A stretch of DNA of 64,000 bases, taken from assembly GCA_030770425.1 (NCBI GenBank), contig JASJFT010000017.1:1-64000 (forward strand), in the 5' to 3' direction. Both the position numbers and the translations under genes were made by a program. The notes beneath the pieces are model-generated. The model saw only the letters and a list, made by a program, of their open reading frames with translations. It was not told the origin of the DNA and searched no databases. This document shows positions 34,744-45,362 of the stretch, piece by piece. The stretch comes from Darksidea phi. Taxonomy: Eukaryota > Ascomycota > Dothideomycetes > Pleosporales > Lentitheciaceae. How positions within the stretch are numbered: position 1 is the first letter of the stretch; each line of letters starts with the position of its first letter.

Positions 34744-37146
34744 ATGGCGCCAATGGCCACCGAGTTGGCCACACTCCGCGCCCTCACGTTCCGCATCTCT
34801 TCGACCCCAACCTCACAGCTACCCCAGCATGTGTCTGCCATAGCTGCATCATTAGCGAATTGCAGGTCACTTCTCTCCTCCGCTCAGACTACAACCTCCA
34901 AATCTGGTTCGGAAGTTTCGGTGGCGATTCATAAATATCGGACCTTGCTCTCAACCCTTCTCCAGGACCGGACCGTTCAGGGAAGATGGGCAGCCATAGT
35001 ACTCATCAAGTCGACTATCGAGATCGGCGGCTGGGAGACTCTCCAAAAGGGTCTTCCATGGGTTCGTGGACTTTTGGGCATCTTGAATAAGCCGGATCCC
35101 CCGTCCTCGAAGAAGTTGTGTCTCATCACATTAACTCGCATATTCGTCTTAACTCGGGAGTATCCCACCCTGCTCCGCGAAGCCACGACACCGTCTCTGC
35201 CCGCCTTCATCCAGTCGAGCTTGCAATTGGCTTCGTCAAGTCCTTCGGCAGGCCTATTGCAGACCATTTTAGAGTGCTTCCACCAACTGCTTCCCCGTCA
35301 CCCAACTATATTCCGATCCTATCTCAAGCAAATCCAGCCCCTTCTTGGGAAAGCCATTGCTCCTACGCCATCCAGCAAGTTAAGCCTGGAACAGACGCCT
35401 GGAGCGAGGTTCGAGGTGACTACGGCTGTCTCTGCAGCTGCGCGCCAATTGTACACTCAATTACCTTGTAGCGCACCAAAGGGAGCTTCGAACGCTGAAT
35501 GGGAAGATTCGCTTAGAAGGGCAATCAGAAATGCGCACCGGGTTTCTGAAAAGGTGTTCCGAGCGGTAATAGAAGACTGGAAACCATCCTCTCGTGACCT
35601 GTCAACTATAAACGGACATACCTTGGACGACGATGTGCAAGATCTGGAAGTGGACGATATGGCGCTACCACCCTGGTCCGGTATATTTGCTGGAGGCGAA
35701 CGTTTAGTTAGTCTTCTAAGATTGGTTAAGGATCACATAGAATGCACGACTGCAGCCCCGGTTAACCTTGATGTCGGTGCTGTCATTGATCTACTCACCA
35801 GGTTACTATCACTCACGGTACCTTCAACTTTGGGCAGCAAAGGCTTTCCAGATGCTGTGAGATTCAACAACCAAGCCAGCAAAGAAGAACGGGAGAATCT
35901 TTGGGTGATTTTGCCGGATCTGCACGTGGCGGCCATCGACATACTGCAGGCTTTGACACGCCGCTGCGATATAAGCACTTCAGCTGTTGACACAACCATG
36001 CTAGATCAGCTGGTCTACGTGTTTTCGTCGGAGTGTGGTACACCCCGAGTTCGGACAGCTTGTTACCTCTCAGTCGCCGAGTTACTGAAACGCTCGGGCG
36101 TAGCCCTACCGAAGTCTTCAATTGACCAGCTTAACCTCATTATACGCACGTGTTGCGACGATGTCCTTCCTTTCAAACAGAGCAGCTCTTTTTCGAAGCA
36201 ACCTACACAACAGGCGAAAACGAACGGAAATAGCCAGCAGGCCCTCACGAATGCCGATACATTTCTTAGTTCGTCAAAAGACATTTCAAACCCCGCCGCT
36301 ATGTTCAGAGGACTTCAGGAAGCTGCCTACAAACTCATCACAGTGTTGCTTACCAATATACGGCCCCAATGTCTATCGGATTCTACGAGAGCTCGGTTGG
36401 ACCGCACCGTCATTCTAGTCGGACACAAACCTGCCATGGTCGCTAGTGTGCTCAACCAACCGCCCAGTAGGAAGTTTGGCAAACCGGTGGCGAGTATTCT
36501 GCCCCTCTTGGCACGAATTCACGCCGATGAGCAGGACGTGGAAGCATTGCTCAAGCCTCGGGTGCCTGTTATTCGCACCGGTAGGCAAGCTTTAGAATGT
36601 GTGGATGAAGAGGGAGACGAAGATGAGGAGACGCAGGATGTCGAAGAAGAAGAAGAAGAAGGTCATTTTGTCGGTCATGAGCTTGACACTTTGCTCGAGA
36701 CGGCCGCAAATACAGATAGTGTGGGAGGCGATGTCGCAATGACGGAGGCAGTTGATGTAGAGGCGGCAATTTCCTTCCACACTCCAGGCAGCAACAGTCG
36801 CGAGGCAAACATCGCCGTAGAAGAGGCGGAGCTGTCGAGGAGCGGTAGTAAAAGGTCACAGGAGGAACATGCGTCATTTTCGCCAACGAAGCGAGTGAAA
36901 GTGAGTAAAGAGTTAGAAGTACCGACTGCGCCTGCCTCACCCACAATACCAACGCCAATACCGACCACTATTGCGGTCCCAGCCACTTCAGAGGGCGGAA
37001 AAACTGTTGTTCCAGTACCACTTGCTTCGGAAGTTCCGTCTTCACTGTCACTGGCACCGCCCGCAGACCAGACAGACAGGGATAGCGACGATGAAGATAT
37101 TGTTCCCTTGGTGCTGGGGCAGGATACGGATGAAGAGTCAGAATAG
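34744..37146 (+). CDS. RIX1: Pre-rRNA-processing protein RIX1
   Basis: Rix1 (PELP1 in animals) forms the Rix1-Ipi1-Ipi3 complex, which acts on pre-60S particles in the nucleoplasm during ITS2 processing and Rea1-driven maturation. Single exon, 800 aa. The first in-frame ATG (MAPMATELATLRALTFRISS) matches the family's N-terminus. The Rix1 domain runs from ~residue 10 to ~210: IHKYRTLLSTLLQDRTVQGRWAA is followed by IEIGGWETLQKGLPWVRGLL and KKLCLITLTRIFVLTREYPTL. Helical repeats follow to ~600. The tail is acidic (DEEGDEDEETQDVEEEEEE from ~620) and then carries an NLS-like SPTKRVKVSKE near 720. Domain order is typical. Confidence 0.9.
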   Translation: MAPMATELATLRALTFRISSTPTSQLPQHVSAIAASLANCRSLLSSAQTTTSKSGSEVSVAIHKYRTLLSTLLQDRTVQGRWAAIVLIKSTIEIGGWETLQKGLPWVRGLLGILNKPDPPSSKKLCLITLTRIFVLTREYPTLLREATTPSLPAFIQSSLQLASSSPSAGLLQTILECFHQLLPRHPTIFRSYLKQIQPLLGKAIAPTPSSKLSLEQTPGARFEVTTAVSAAARQLYTQLPCSAPKGASNAEWEDSLRRAIRNAHRVSEKVFRAVIEDWKPSSRDLSTINGHTLDDDVQDLEVDDMALPPWSGIFAGGERLVSLLRLVKDHIECTTAAPVNLDVGAVIDLLTRLLSLTVPSTLGSKGFPDAVRFNNQASKEERENLWVILPDLHVAAIDILQALTRRCDISTSAVDTTMLDQLVYVFSSECGTPRVRTACYLSVAELLKRSGVALPKSSIDQLNLIIRTCCDDVLPFKQSSSFSKQPTQQAKTNGNSQQALTNADTFLSSSKDISNPAAMFRGLQEAAYKLITVLLTNIRPQCLSDSTRARLDRTVILVGHKPAMVASVLNQPPSRKFGKPVASILPLLARIHADEQDVEALLKPRVPVIRTGRQALECVDEEGDEDEETQDVEEEEEEGHFVGHELDTLLETAANTDSVGGDVAMTEAVDVEAAISFHTPGSNSREANIAVEEAELSRSGSKRSQEEHASFSPTKRVKVSKELEVPTAPASPTIPTPIPTTIAVPATSEGGKTVVPVPLASEVPSSLSLAPPADQTDRDSDDEDIVPLVLGQDTDEESE

Positions 37147-37436
37147 CATTTGATGTGTATTATGAAGTAAATTATATTGTGTATCCCCTCCACAATACGA
37201 AGTGCGATGCCTGAATACGAGCAAAATGGTGAGTGCACGGACCAATGGTGGAAGTTTGGGAATGACCCACGTCACCAAGCGGTTCAAAATATACTTCTTC
37301 CAGCGCTCGACATTCTCTATTCCCTTCTCCTCAGACTTGTCATCTTGACTGCATACGACCAGTGCTTCAACCCTCTGCACAGCTTCACATCCACCTCTTC
37401 GCTGCCTCACTGCGTACCAATAAGCCAGTTTTCGAC

Positions 37437-38537
37437 ATGGCGAGCATAAAGCGCCCTCGCAGTAACAGTAACAACACTCTCGCCAACATCCCCACCTCCA
37501 AGCGGCCAAAAGCCCCCCAGCATCTCCCCGCGAAGCCCATCAAAAGGCCTCACGCCAACTTACTGAACAACAAGCCAGTCTCGTCATCACATGCCCAAGG
37601 CCACCAGACACAGCTTCCCAAACACGTCGAACCGCCAAAGGGTGGCATCTTCCCCACCGACACGTTCCAAGACGTCCCTCTCGAAAGCATTGAGACCAGC
37701 GCCATCCCGGCTACCGCTGGGGCGTCACAGTACCGGCGATTGCTTGCGCAAAACCCACGGTACCCCTCAATAGGGGTATCGTTCGAGCAGTATCGTACGG
37801 CGGGCAGAGACCCGAGGGCAATCAGGGACCTCGATAAGTACATCGACCGGAAGCCTGATCTGGGTCCTTGTGAGGATGGCATCGACTACACGAAGGCAGC
37901 CCGAAGTAGACGGCTTGGGAGCTATCAGCTTCCCGTGTACAAGGGAATGACTTATAATCCGATGATCCCACTCGCCATCATTCGCGTTGCCGAGAAGAAC
38001 CTACCTTTTGTCAATTTCGACTCAGCACTAAACCATCTGCCGAACCTGAGTGTCGCCGAGAAGTACCCGCTGTGGCGTAACGACATCGACTTCATCGATG
38101 AAGACACTGTTTACATCCCCAGTCCTACGGACTCTTGGATCCGTGTAGTGTTCGTGCCTAACTATTATATGGATGGCCGCCACTCGATAGGCTTCTTCAC
38201 CCGCAAGCTACCCTCACAACGCCTCAGCGCCATCCTCTTCACGCCATGTACTGTTGCCGACTTGAAAGCCGCGAAGCTCTGGACAGTATCCAGCGACGAC
38301 AAAGAAGATGGCAAAGTAGAAGACGATTTCGCTTGGGAAGACGTTTTAGTTGGTGTGAACGACGGCAAATGGTTCCACGTCGATGTGGTGGAGGAGTATG
38401 AGCATTGGAGGGCAGCGATTGCCGTCGAGAAAGATTGGATGTTGAGGCTTGCTTTGACCTTGAACAAGATTGAAGAGGGAAGTTGGGAAGCTGCCAGGAG
38501 GGATGATGGAAGGTGGGGAGAGGATTGGTGGGAGTGA
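37437..38537 (+). CDS. Uncharacterised protein with basic N-terminal tail
   Basis: Single exon, 366 aa; I do not recognise a named family. The start ATG at 37437 opens a basic stretch of ~60 residues (IKRPRSNS, SKRPKAPQ, KPIKRPHAN) that could be a nuclear localisation signal. The rest looks folded and globular: SQYRRLLAQNPRYPSIGVSF, a Tyr/Trp-rich middle (YPLWRNDIDFIDEDTVYIPS), and a C-terminal helical part rich in Trp (WFHVDVVEEYEHWRAAIAVE, ending WGEDWWE). Length and codon use fit its neighbours, so a real gene is likely. It follows RIX1 in tandem with ~290 bp between. Confidence 0.72.
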   Translation: MASIKRPRSNSNNTLANIPTSKRPKAPQHLPAKPIKRPHANLLNNKPVSSSHAQGHQTQLPKHVEPPKGGIFPTDTFQDVPLESIETSAIPATAGASQYRRLLAQNPRYPSIGVSFEQYRTAGRDPRAIRDLDKYIDRKPDLGPCEDGIDYTKAARSRRLGSYQLPVYKGMTYNPMIPLAIIRVAEKNLPFVNFDSALNHLPNLSVAEKYPLWRNDIDFIDEDTVYIPSPTDSWIRVVFVPNYYMDGRHSIGFFTRKLPSQRLSAILFTPCTVADLKAAKLWTVSSDDKEDGKVEDDFAWEDVLVGVNDGKWFHVDVVEEYEHWRAAIAVEKDWMLRLALTLNKIEEGSWEAARRDDGRWGEDWWE

Positions 38538-39402
38538 AGAATTACCACGTCAATCTTCTTTTTGCTTGAGATTGAGCGAGCAGTAGTGGGAGTCGGGCGG
38601 TTTAGTCATGGATTTTGCACGTCCTAGTTGAAAACAGGAGCCGAGCTAGCTCTGTTAAGTTTGCGCATCGCTGGGCTACGCCTGAAGGCTTTTGTGATGA
38701 TGAGTTTTGCTTCAATAGAGATATTGCTGCATACGCCATCATTCTCCACTTTTTTGTGACAAGTTCCCGCAAAGTTTGGCCATGCTTTTGTGAAGAAAAA
38801 AAGGAGAGGTGCAAGCCGTCCAGCAACGCGTGCACCAACAGCAGCAAGGTGCATGCAGAAAATGGAACTCGACACACCTCTCATACGCTCGTCCCGGCAT
38901 CTCGATCTCGTTCCTAGTGGCGTACCGAGTATCACGCATGCCGCATGTATCGTCTACAAGGACCGAGCGCTTTAGATTGACGAGAGAACTCCTGCTACTA
39001 GGGGTATGTTGAGGGCAAATTCCTTTGTGTGCAGGCATACGAGAAGTATCAAGACTTCGAGATGTTGAAGGGAGCCTAAACCGCCCATATTTCCTATTTT
39101 AGACTTGCAGTCAAGTTTCATCAGCAGACTGGGAAGACTAGTATGTCTAATCGTAATACTAGACAGCGTTTTCTGCGTACGGTATTCCAGTCGTAGACTA
39201 GGCAGTGGGGAGAAACTGGATGGGGCGCAACATGAATTGGAAAGATGGGGTCGATCGAATTTGCGTACATAATAAGAAAGAGTAACACTATCCGAAAAGT
39301 ACCCTCATTATATAAACTTCCGTCTATAGCTTAATACCACTTACCCTAATAGCAGCCATGTCGTTACCATAACGCCATCATCCATACCTCGTGAGAAAAT
39401 CA
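38538..39402. other. Intergenic between convergent genes
   Basis: AT-richer than the genes on either side. Several short overlapping frames at 38600-39040 on both strands show no motif. No gene is called. Confidence 0.45.
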
Positions 39403-41016
39403 TCACTCATTCGCTCTTTCCGCCCATGCAACCCACCGCTTAACCACATCATCGACTTTGGTAACTCCCTTCCTACTTGCCTCAACTTCAAACCACTCCC
39501 TATGATCCTTCCCACAAGCATCACACTTCTTCGTAACACGCTGCTCGCTAAGCTCAATATGAACAAGTCTTTCAACGCGATGCGCGTGTGGCACCTTCCT
39601 CACGCCTTCTGAAACCCTTCGCATGGGGTTTGAAGGGCGCTGGCTGTTGTAGGACGGGCGGCGAGTATGTGCCGGAGACGCCTGGGGAGACGGATTTGGT
39701 GAAGGTGAAGGAGTCGAAGAGACGTAGGGGTAGTACCGAACAAGAGAGAGGGAGTAGCCGCACTGGCGGGTCCACTCGTTCATGCGTCGGGTTACATTGT
39801 TTGCGCGGCCGATTTTGAGAAGGATGGTGTCCTTCTCCGGAGATCCTGTGTTTTCCTCGCCTGACCTTTGGCGCGCTGTGCCTGGCCTTGGCCTTTCAGG
39901 TCGTCGAACGGAGTACTGCCGTAGGACATCTGACGTACGCCGGTTTTGTTCAGGTCGTGAGGGTGGGGCAAGCAGCGTTGAGGCTGTAGATGAAGGTGCG
40001 GGGCCAAGCGACTCTGGTGTCAACCAGAAGATGTAAATATAGCCTTCTTCATCGTGTTGGGAAATAGGCTTAGCGAGCTCGGTGAGGAGCGCAGAGGTTG
40101 TTTGAGGATTGAGTGACTTTGGGATGTACGAAAGAAGCATCGAGGTCTCTGATGGTCGCGATGTCATCTTGTTGAGAGGTCGGGCTTGCTTCTCACTTAG
40201 TGGCTTTCGTGCAGGCACGCTGCTGTTCGCCGGTCGTGGTGCTGATGCAGGTATTGGGTAGGTGCTACTGGGGCGTGGGGCGGAGGCTAGCACGGAAGAC
40301 CCGCCACTTGGCCGGCTTTGATGCGTTCGTTGGGGAACCTGTAGTCCTGGGGTCTCCGATGTCTCTTGAGTTGTCGTCATCGGAGATGCTTGACTCGGCG
40401 TTCTCCTCTTATGCCTCACGACCTCGACATAATCGTCGTCCGCAGAAAAACAGCAGAATGACGCCCAAAAACCATTCTTCTGTCGTGGCGCACTGCGTCT
40501 GGGCCGCTGACCGATGCGCTTCTTCTCTGCTATCAAGTCGCTCGGCACAGACATGAGTGGTCCCTCAACATGATCCCAGGTAGGAGGCTTATTAACCTTC
40601 TTTGGCGGTCGATTGCCCGACATCCTCTGATCTTGTCGAGTCTGTCGCCTCCTCTGGGAAGAGGTCTGCGCAGGTTCATTGACCTCGAGAACACCTAACC
40701 GCGCGACCAGTGTATCGATGCTGTTTCTCTCCTGCAATGGATAGAGTTGTGTCTCCTGCCCATTCGGCCCACCAGTCGCAGGTGCTTGGTCTTTGTGCTG
40801 CCAGCAGTAGAATGCGGCTGCTCCGGTTTCTTCCTCATCACTATCGGTTACTACAGATACCACCGCTAGCACACCATTATCTCCAGAAGATGGTTTCGCG
40901 TCGATGGCGCGTCTGCAGTGCCGCCCTGACTTGGTGACGCCTTTGCAGGTTGTCGCAGGGTTTCGACTGTCGGATCGTGGGATAAGAGATTCGGGGGTGC
41001 GACCAGTGAACGCCAT
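39403..41016 (-). CDS. T5orf172/DUF1766 domain protein (GIY-YIG-like fold)
   Basis: Single exon, 537 aa; the first ATG (MAFTGRTPESLIPRSD) is used. An N-terminal cysteine/histidine set (TCKGVTKSGRHCRRAI, then FYCWQHK) is typical of fungal members. The middle is Pro/Ser/Arg-rich and disordered. The T5orf172 (DUF1766) domain covers ~345-525: EGYIYIFWLTPES, an insert, then LLKIGRANNVTRRMNEWTRQ, VERLVHIELSEQRV and a Cys pair CDACGKDHREWFEV. The fold is related to GIY-YIG nucleases, with the GIY-like tyrosines in GYIYIF and a KIGR..N.TRR segment. Whether it cuts DNA is not known for fungal members. Confidence 0.82.
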   Translation of the reverse strand: MAFTGRTPESLIPRSDSRNPATTCKGVTKSGRHCRRAIDAKPSSGDNGVLAVVSVVTDSDEEETGAAAFYCWQHKDQAPATGGPNGQETQLYPLQERNSIDTLVARLGVLEVNEPAQTSSQRRRQTRQDQRMSGNRPPKKVNKPPTWDHVEGPLMSVPSDLIAEKKRIGQRPRRSAPRQKNGFWASFCCFSADDDYVEVVRHKRRTPSQASPMTTTQETSETPGLQVPQRTHQSRPSGGSSVLASAPRPSSTYPIPASAPRPANSSVPARKPLSEKQARPLNKMTSRPSETSMLLSYIPKSLNPQTTSALLTELAKPISQHDEEGYIYIFWLTPESLGPAPSSTASTLLAPPSRPEQNRRTSDVLRQYSVRRPERPRPGTARQRSGEENTGSPEKDTILLKIGRANNVTRRMNEWTRQCGYSLSLVRYYPYVSSTPSPSPNPSPQASPAHTRRPSYNSQRPSNPMRRVSEGVRKVPHAHRVERLVHIELSEQRVTKKCDACGKDHREWFEVEASRKGVTKVDDVVKRWVAWAERANE

Positions 41017-41967
41017 GGTTGCCTGCTCTCTGAGGTAGCCGTCTGTTAGCAAGGTAGATATGATTGAGCCTTCTTGTGTTGAGGGCGGTGAAAGATTGCT
41101 GCCACTTCACGGACGCTCTTCAAGATGGCATTGCGATGGCAAAAGAGCAAACTCTAGAAAGCATGAGCAGCACATTGTGAGGCTATGTAAGTGCCCAGAG
41201 TAGCCGTCACCATCGAATGGTCACGATCAAAAAGATGGCGGGGACTGGTATTTCGCGTGGCAGGCGCGTGGCTTATTCGTGGCGGTGCGTGTGGCGTCTC
41301 TCATTGGGTTGGCGCTAGCGTCGAAGCGCACACGGGCCCTCACAAGAACGATTCCTTTCCGGTCAAAAAGCTTAATGCAGCAAATTGATAAAGTTCTATA
41401 CTGCGAGTATCGCTCGAAGCGAGCTGAATAATAATATGGTTCTCTTGATGGAAAACCGCATAATGTGGACTGTGTGCCTAAGTGCATTGGCAGAGTTGTT
41501 GTTCTGGAGTAAAATAAGGAAGAGCCCACAAAACATGCACAAAGCCATGATCATGTTAAGAGGATCTTGTCTAATAGAAGAGCCTAGAGCAGCTTGTCGA
41601 ATTGGATGGTTCGAATACTAGCAGGCATTCGAGGGCAGGCGCTCACGCTCATTTAGTTCTAGCATATGTCTATTGAATACGTCCTTTTCTCTAATATTAC
41701 AGCTATCCATAGGGTTTGTAGGAACAAATAAAAAGTTAATCTTTAGCTTGTATCTATCCTACTTGAAAACAACACCGTTAAGTATAACCTCTCTTTTTAC
41801 AAAAGAGATGGCGTAGAGATGTGCACAAAAGTTCAATTACCCAACATTTGAGCAAAAATTCAGCGAGGACGTAAAGTAAACGCTTGCGAAAAAAAAAAAT
41901 TAATTTTTGTATTGCATCGGCCGGGCTGGAACATGTTAGTTGGTCATAGAGTGATGTTGAATTTGGA

Positions 41968-42044
41968 GCCACTCACAATCGAACCCGGGGCTAGCCGATG
42001 TCGCCTGATGGCAACGGCTAATTTTACCACTAAACCACCGATGC
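41968..42044 (-). pseudogene. tRNA-Gly(GCC)-like relic
   Basis: On the minus strand the 5' half matches eukaryotic tRNA-Gly: GCATCGGTGGTTTAGTGGTA (acceptor strand plus A box), then an anticodon loop TTGCCAT with GCC. A B-box-like GGGTTCGATTG follows. The anticodon stem pairs at only two of five positions and the 3' acceptor strand does not pair with GCATCGG. It is therefore a decayed copy or the head of a tRNA-derived element, not a working tRNA. Confidence 0.55.
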
Positions 42045-42194
42045 TTTTGTTGATATGGAAATATATTGTCCCTAAAATATAAATATAGCGAGCAAAATTT
42101 TAGTCCGGTGAAGTCTCTAGTTATGGACTGTTCTGAAATCTCACACGTCAGGCATCGTAATGGCGCTTGTCTAGATATTCGCTAGGCTGCTCTT

Positions 42195-42229
42195 GGCAAC
42201 GGCTAATTTTGTGACTAAACCACCTATGC
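42195..42229 (-). repeat. Second, partial tRNA-Gly-like copy
   Basis: Read on the minus strand, GCATAGGTGGTTTAGTCACA followed by AAATTAGCCGTTGCC repeats the 5' half of the relic ending at 42044. A few bases differ, mostly in the A box. The B box is absent. Confidence 0.55.
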
Positions 42230-42925
42230 TTTGCCATATGTGATCTTCAACTGATTAGAAGTAGCTTCCTTTGAAAAGTTCATAATCAGATTTCAAAAGC
42301 AGCTTTTGTGGAATTTGTTATCATCTTCATCCATGTGGGTGTACATGTCTGCCTCGCTTGAACATGAATATCGAGATGTCAGCGCTAGCCCGGTCGCATT
42401 GCCGCAAGCTTATAATTGAGTGCATAATAGATCTGGGTTAAAACAATTATGCGGTACCATCACTGCGGTGCATCACCTTGAAGGCTAACTTTAACCGTGT
42501 CATAGACCGAACAGCCCGGCCAGCAGACCTCTGCTTGAAGCCTTCGCAGCTTCTATCACGATTCTTTTAATCTATCACGTAGCAAACAAATCCCCCTCGG
42601 TGAAATCGCAGTCAGCCATGTTAATTCCGAAAGAGTGTGTCCCCCCCTATACACAGCGCACAATTCAACGCCTTTTCGCGAATATCTCGCTAGGAGCGCT
42701 CCTATAGAACATGAGCATCCATGATTTGCTTGAGCCAGTTCCACGTCTTACGTTTCTGCTAACTGTCTAGTCGATCAAGCACGCTCTTTTATTTGTTGTC
42801 TGACATGTATTTACTACACACAATCTCAGTTTTGATACCATCATGTCTAAAAAATTCACCTCCAACTTTGCAACCATGAGCTTCAAAGCCTGGTATATCT
42901 CCCAAAATTGCCTATTCATATTGTA

Positions 42926-43204
42926 TCATACAATGAAATTAGTAGCTGTGTAGGTGTCACAGGCATCGGTGATGCAATGTCCCCAGTCAAGAACCTCGTC
43001 TGTGTCGAGTGTCTGGTCGCAAACTGGCATGACGACTCCAAGCCGCGTAAGCTCTTTTGCGTCGCTGTGGTCATTGACTGGGAATCCGCAAGCTGTAAAT
43101 ATGCTGAGAATTCGAACAGGTAAGCGAGTCTTCCTCTTATAATATGCATTGAAATGGTCTCCAAACTCGCCCCTGGTTTGCTTGTCGTATAGGGAGCTCG
43201 ACAT
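42926..43204 (-). CDS. Possible small protein or gene fragment, unknown
   Basis: ATG-started frame of 92 codons on the minus strand within AT-rich sequence. The translation has a balanced composition (FGDHFNAYYKRKTRLPVRIL, VMPVCDQTLDTDEVLDWGH) that looks more protein-like than nearby frames, but I recognise no family. It may be a remnant of a longer gene. Confidence is low. Confidence 0.2.
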   Translation of the reverse strand: MSSSLYDKQTRGEFGDHFNAYYKRKTRLPVRILSIFTACGFPVNDHSDAKELTRLGVVMPVCDQTLDTDEVLDWGHCITDACDTYTATNFIV

Positions 43205-43680
43205 GGCCTTGACATTATCAAAAGTTGCGTGTTGCGTAGGAGGTGCTGTTCACTCGGACGTCATTTGTGAGACTCTTAAATCACATAACCAGCCTAGAAA
43301 CGTAGGGTTTTCGAACCAACTTACGATGTGAATGTTCAGCGCGCAAGGGTGCCGGCATGCAGAATACGCCGTACATGCCTAGGATGATGGCTAACGTACA
43401 CTACAAGGATTAGTCGGATTGCTGTCAGAATTCAGGAAGCAAGATTTCCTGCACCGGTCCGTCCGTAGATGCATGCACTCGCATGTTCAGCCGGCAATAT
43501 GCAATCTGGGCTGACGTGGCAATGAGTCCTCTGACGACTACCCAAGTCAGATGTCAGCTTTCACCAGATTGCATAGCCTTCCTACTGGAATGGAAAAAGA
43601 ACTTCTTCGACTGAAGAGTGCATTGCCCAGGGAGGCAGCCAAGAAGACAAGCCTACGGCGTAAGAAAGACCACCCTCAAT

Positions 43681-44791
43681 CTATAGACGGAGTCGGCGGC
43701 TCCCGCACTTTGCGCGGACCGAGGTTGCAGCCCTTTCCGCCTCGATAATAGCATCCAACCTTTGCTTGATGTGTTCAAGACGCACAGGTCCCCCCCAATC
43801 CATCACGTTCAATACGTGCTGAAGGAAAAGTAAAGATCCTGCGGGCGTTGAAGAAGATAGCTTTCGACCTTCTGAGTCTCTCACCGTCGTCTTTCCATGT
43901 AACGTAAAGGCGGGCCTCGGTGCCTGACATGGCGATGCTGAAGGCTGTATTGTAGGATAACATGGCCTCTAGGTCTGGACAGGGGGACAAGCGTCCATGA
44001 AGATCAGAGCCGACCTTCGCGCATGCTGCAGAAACCCCGAGGCATTGATTTGTCGCGACCTATAAAGACATATTCCCCTGAGGTCCGTCAGCCTTCATTT
44101 CGACGACGAAGGGTACAGAAGGCCTCGCTATTCACCATATCAGATCTGCCCAGGTTCATTTTATGATGATCCCCGAAAGAGGAGCGTTTGTAACCGTAGG
44201 GGGCATCGGGAACCACGGGCTGAGCGATGCGGTGACCCGAGTCAGGATTCTGCGGAATGGTTTTGTGGACGAAAATCTTCTCATCACTGCGAACCACAGC
44301 ACCTCGACTTCCAACCAAAATCTTCTCCTTGGAGTACTTCGCAACGTCTGGATCCATCAACTCTGGGTCGTATTCCCAGTCCGCTACGTCCGGCGTCGGA
44401 GATCCTCGATCTGCACGAAACTGACGCAAGATCAGATCAAGCAATGCGGGCAAATTAAGTTTGTGAGAATGCAATTTTATGTAGTTTCTTCGAGGGTGAG
44501 CTCAGGGTAATGGGCATCGCCGATTTTGGGCCCCTTGCGTTCGCTCGACGTTGCTGATGAAGTAACAGACGGGATGGCGGATCGAGATTCAAGAAGTGAT
44601 CCAGTCTGGGACGGTAGATACGAGGGAGACAATGGTGGAGTTGGAGGAACCGTAAATCGCGTGTTGGTCATTGCAGGAGCGGAACGGGATCTGGCAAGAA
44701 TATCTTTGGTAGGCCGTTGGATATCGCTCGACCGGCAGCGGGGAAGAGGGGGCGGCGGCGGAGGCGTGGGAGTTTCGGGAAGAGTGTCCAA
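43681..44791 (-). pseudogene. Broken DUF7924-like gene
   Basis: Minus-strand frames in three pieces read in order like one protein. First comes a Pro/Ser-rich N-terminus (44791-44477, ATG MDTLPETPTPPP). Next is a middle piece (44474-44088) with LPALLDLILRQFRADRGSPT and VVPDAPYGYKR. Then come PCPDLEAMLSYNTAFSIAMS with TEARLYVTWKDD (about 43980-43890), followed in another frame by NVMDWGGPVRLEHIKQRLDA (about 43805-43750). The last two motifs resemble the C-terminal part of the fungal DUF7924 family, which is often found near repeats. Frames change without splice sites at several points and most of the expected core is missing, so the gene is judged dead. Family assignment is from memory and moderate. 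Confidence 0.45.
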
Positions 44792-45298
44792 CCAGGGTGA
44801 GACGTGTCCAAGGCAGGCTCGTTTCGACGCTGACAGGATTATCTATATATAAAAGCTCTGTTTCATGTGTACTAATACTGATTTTTTTTTTTAAAAAAAA
44901 AGAATTATACTTTTTTTTGCTCTTGCATGTGGTGCTTGAGAGGTAAAGTGTTGGCGAGGGGTTGGCCCTGTTACCGTATTTCCAATCCTTTAGCCAATTA
45001 AAATTGAACAATTCAGTTTTTCAACGCAACATACCCGAGCGAGCGAATGTATGTTGGGATTATGCAACCAAATCTAACTGCGAAAACTTTGGTTGTGTTG
45101 CCTCAACATACTGAAAATTTGGAATTCTCGATGCTTAATATATCTCGTCCTCCCTGCGTATAGTAGACCTACTATTTCACTCCTTAGTCCTTTATAAGTT
45201 CAGTAACGCTATAAGGTACGAATATATTCTCAATATACCTTATACATATCCTAATACTAGAAGGATAGGATAAACATACTCTTCGCCGATGTTCCAAA
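44792..45298. other. AT-rich spacer with T/A homopolymer tracts
   Basis: Contains T- and A-runs near 44882-44902. A TTTATAAG box at 45191-45198, about 105 bp before the next ATG, could serve the gene at 45299. Confidence 0.45.
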
Positions 45299-45362
45299 AT
45301 GGGATCTCATCATTCTTCCAAGATGGGATCTCCTCATTCTTCCAAGACGGGATCTGATTCTT
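45299..45362 (+). repeat. 24-bp tandem repeat inside a coding region
   Basis: Two near-perfect 24-bp units (ATGGGATCTCATCATTCTTC.. and ATGGGATCTCCTCATTCTTC..) and a third partial unit. They code the repeated peptide GSxHSSK at the start of the 282-aa protein. Because the unit begins with ATG, each full copy supplies an in-frame start. Confidence 0.8.

Larger units (their letters stand above)
41017..43680. other. AT-rich gene-poor region
   Basis: From about 41400 to 43500 the sequence becomes AT-rich, with many stops in all frames, in contrast to the flanking genes. Besides the tRNA-like relics and one weak small frame, which are listed separately, I see no gene or clear transposon. The region may be an eroded repeat block. 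Confidence 0.5.

Noticed and set aside
41968..42044. Functional tRNA-Gly gene
   Set aside because: Anticodon stem and 3' acceptor strand do not pair, so only a relic is claimed.
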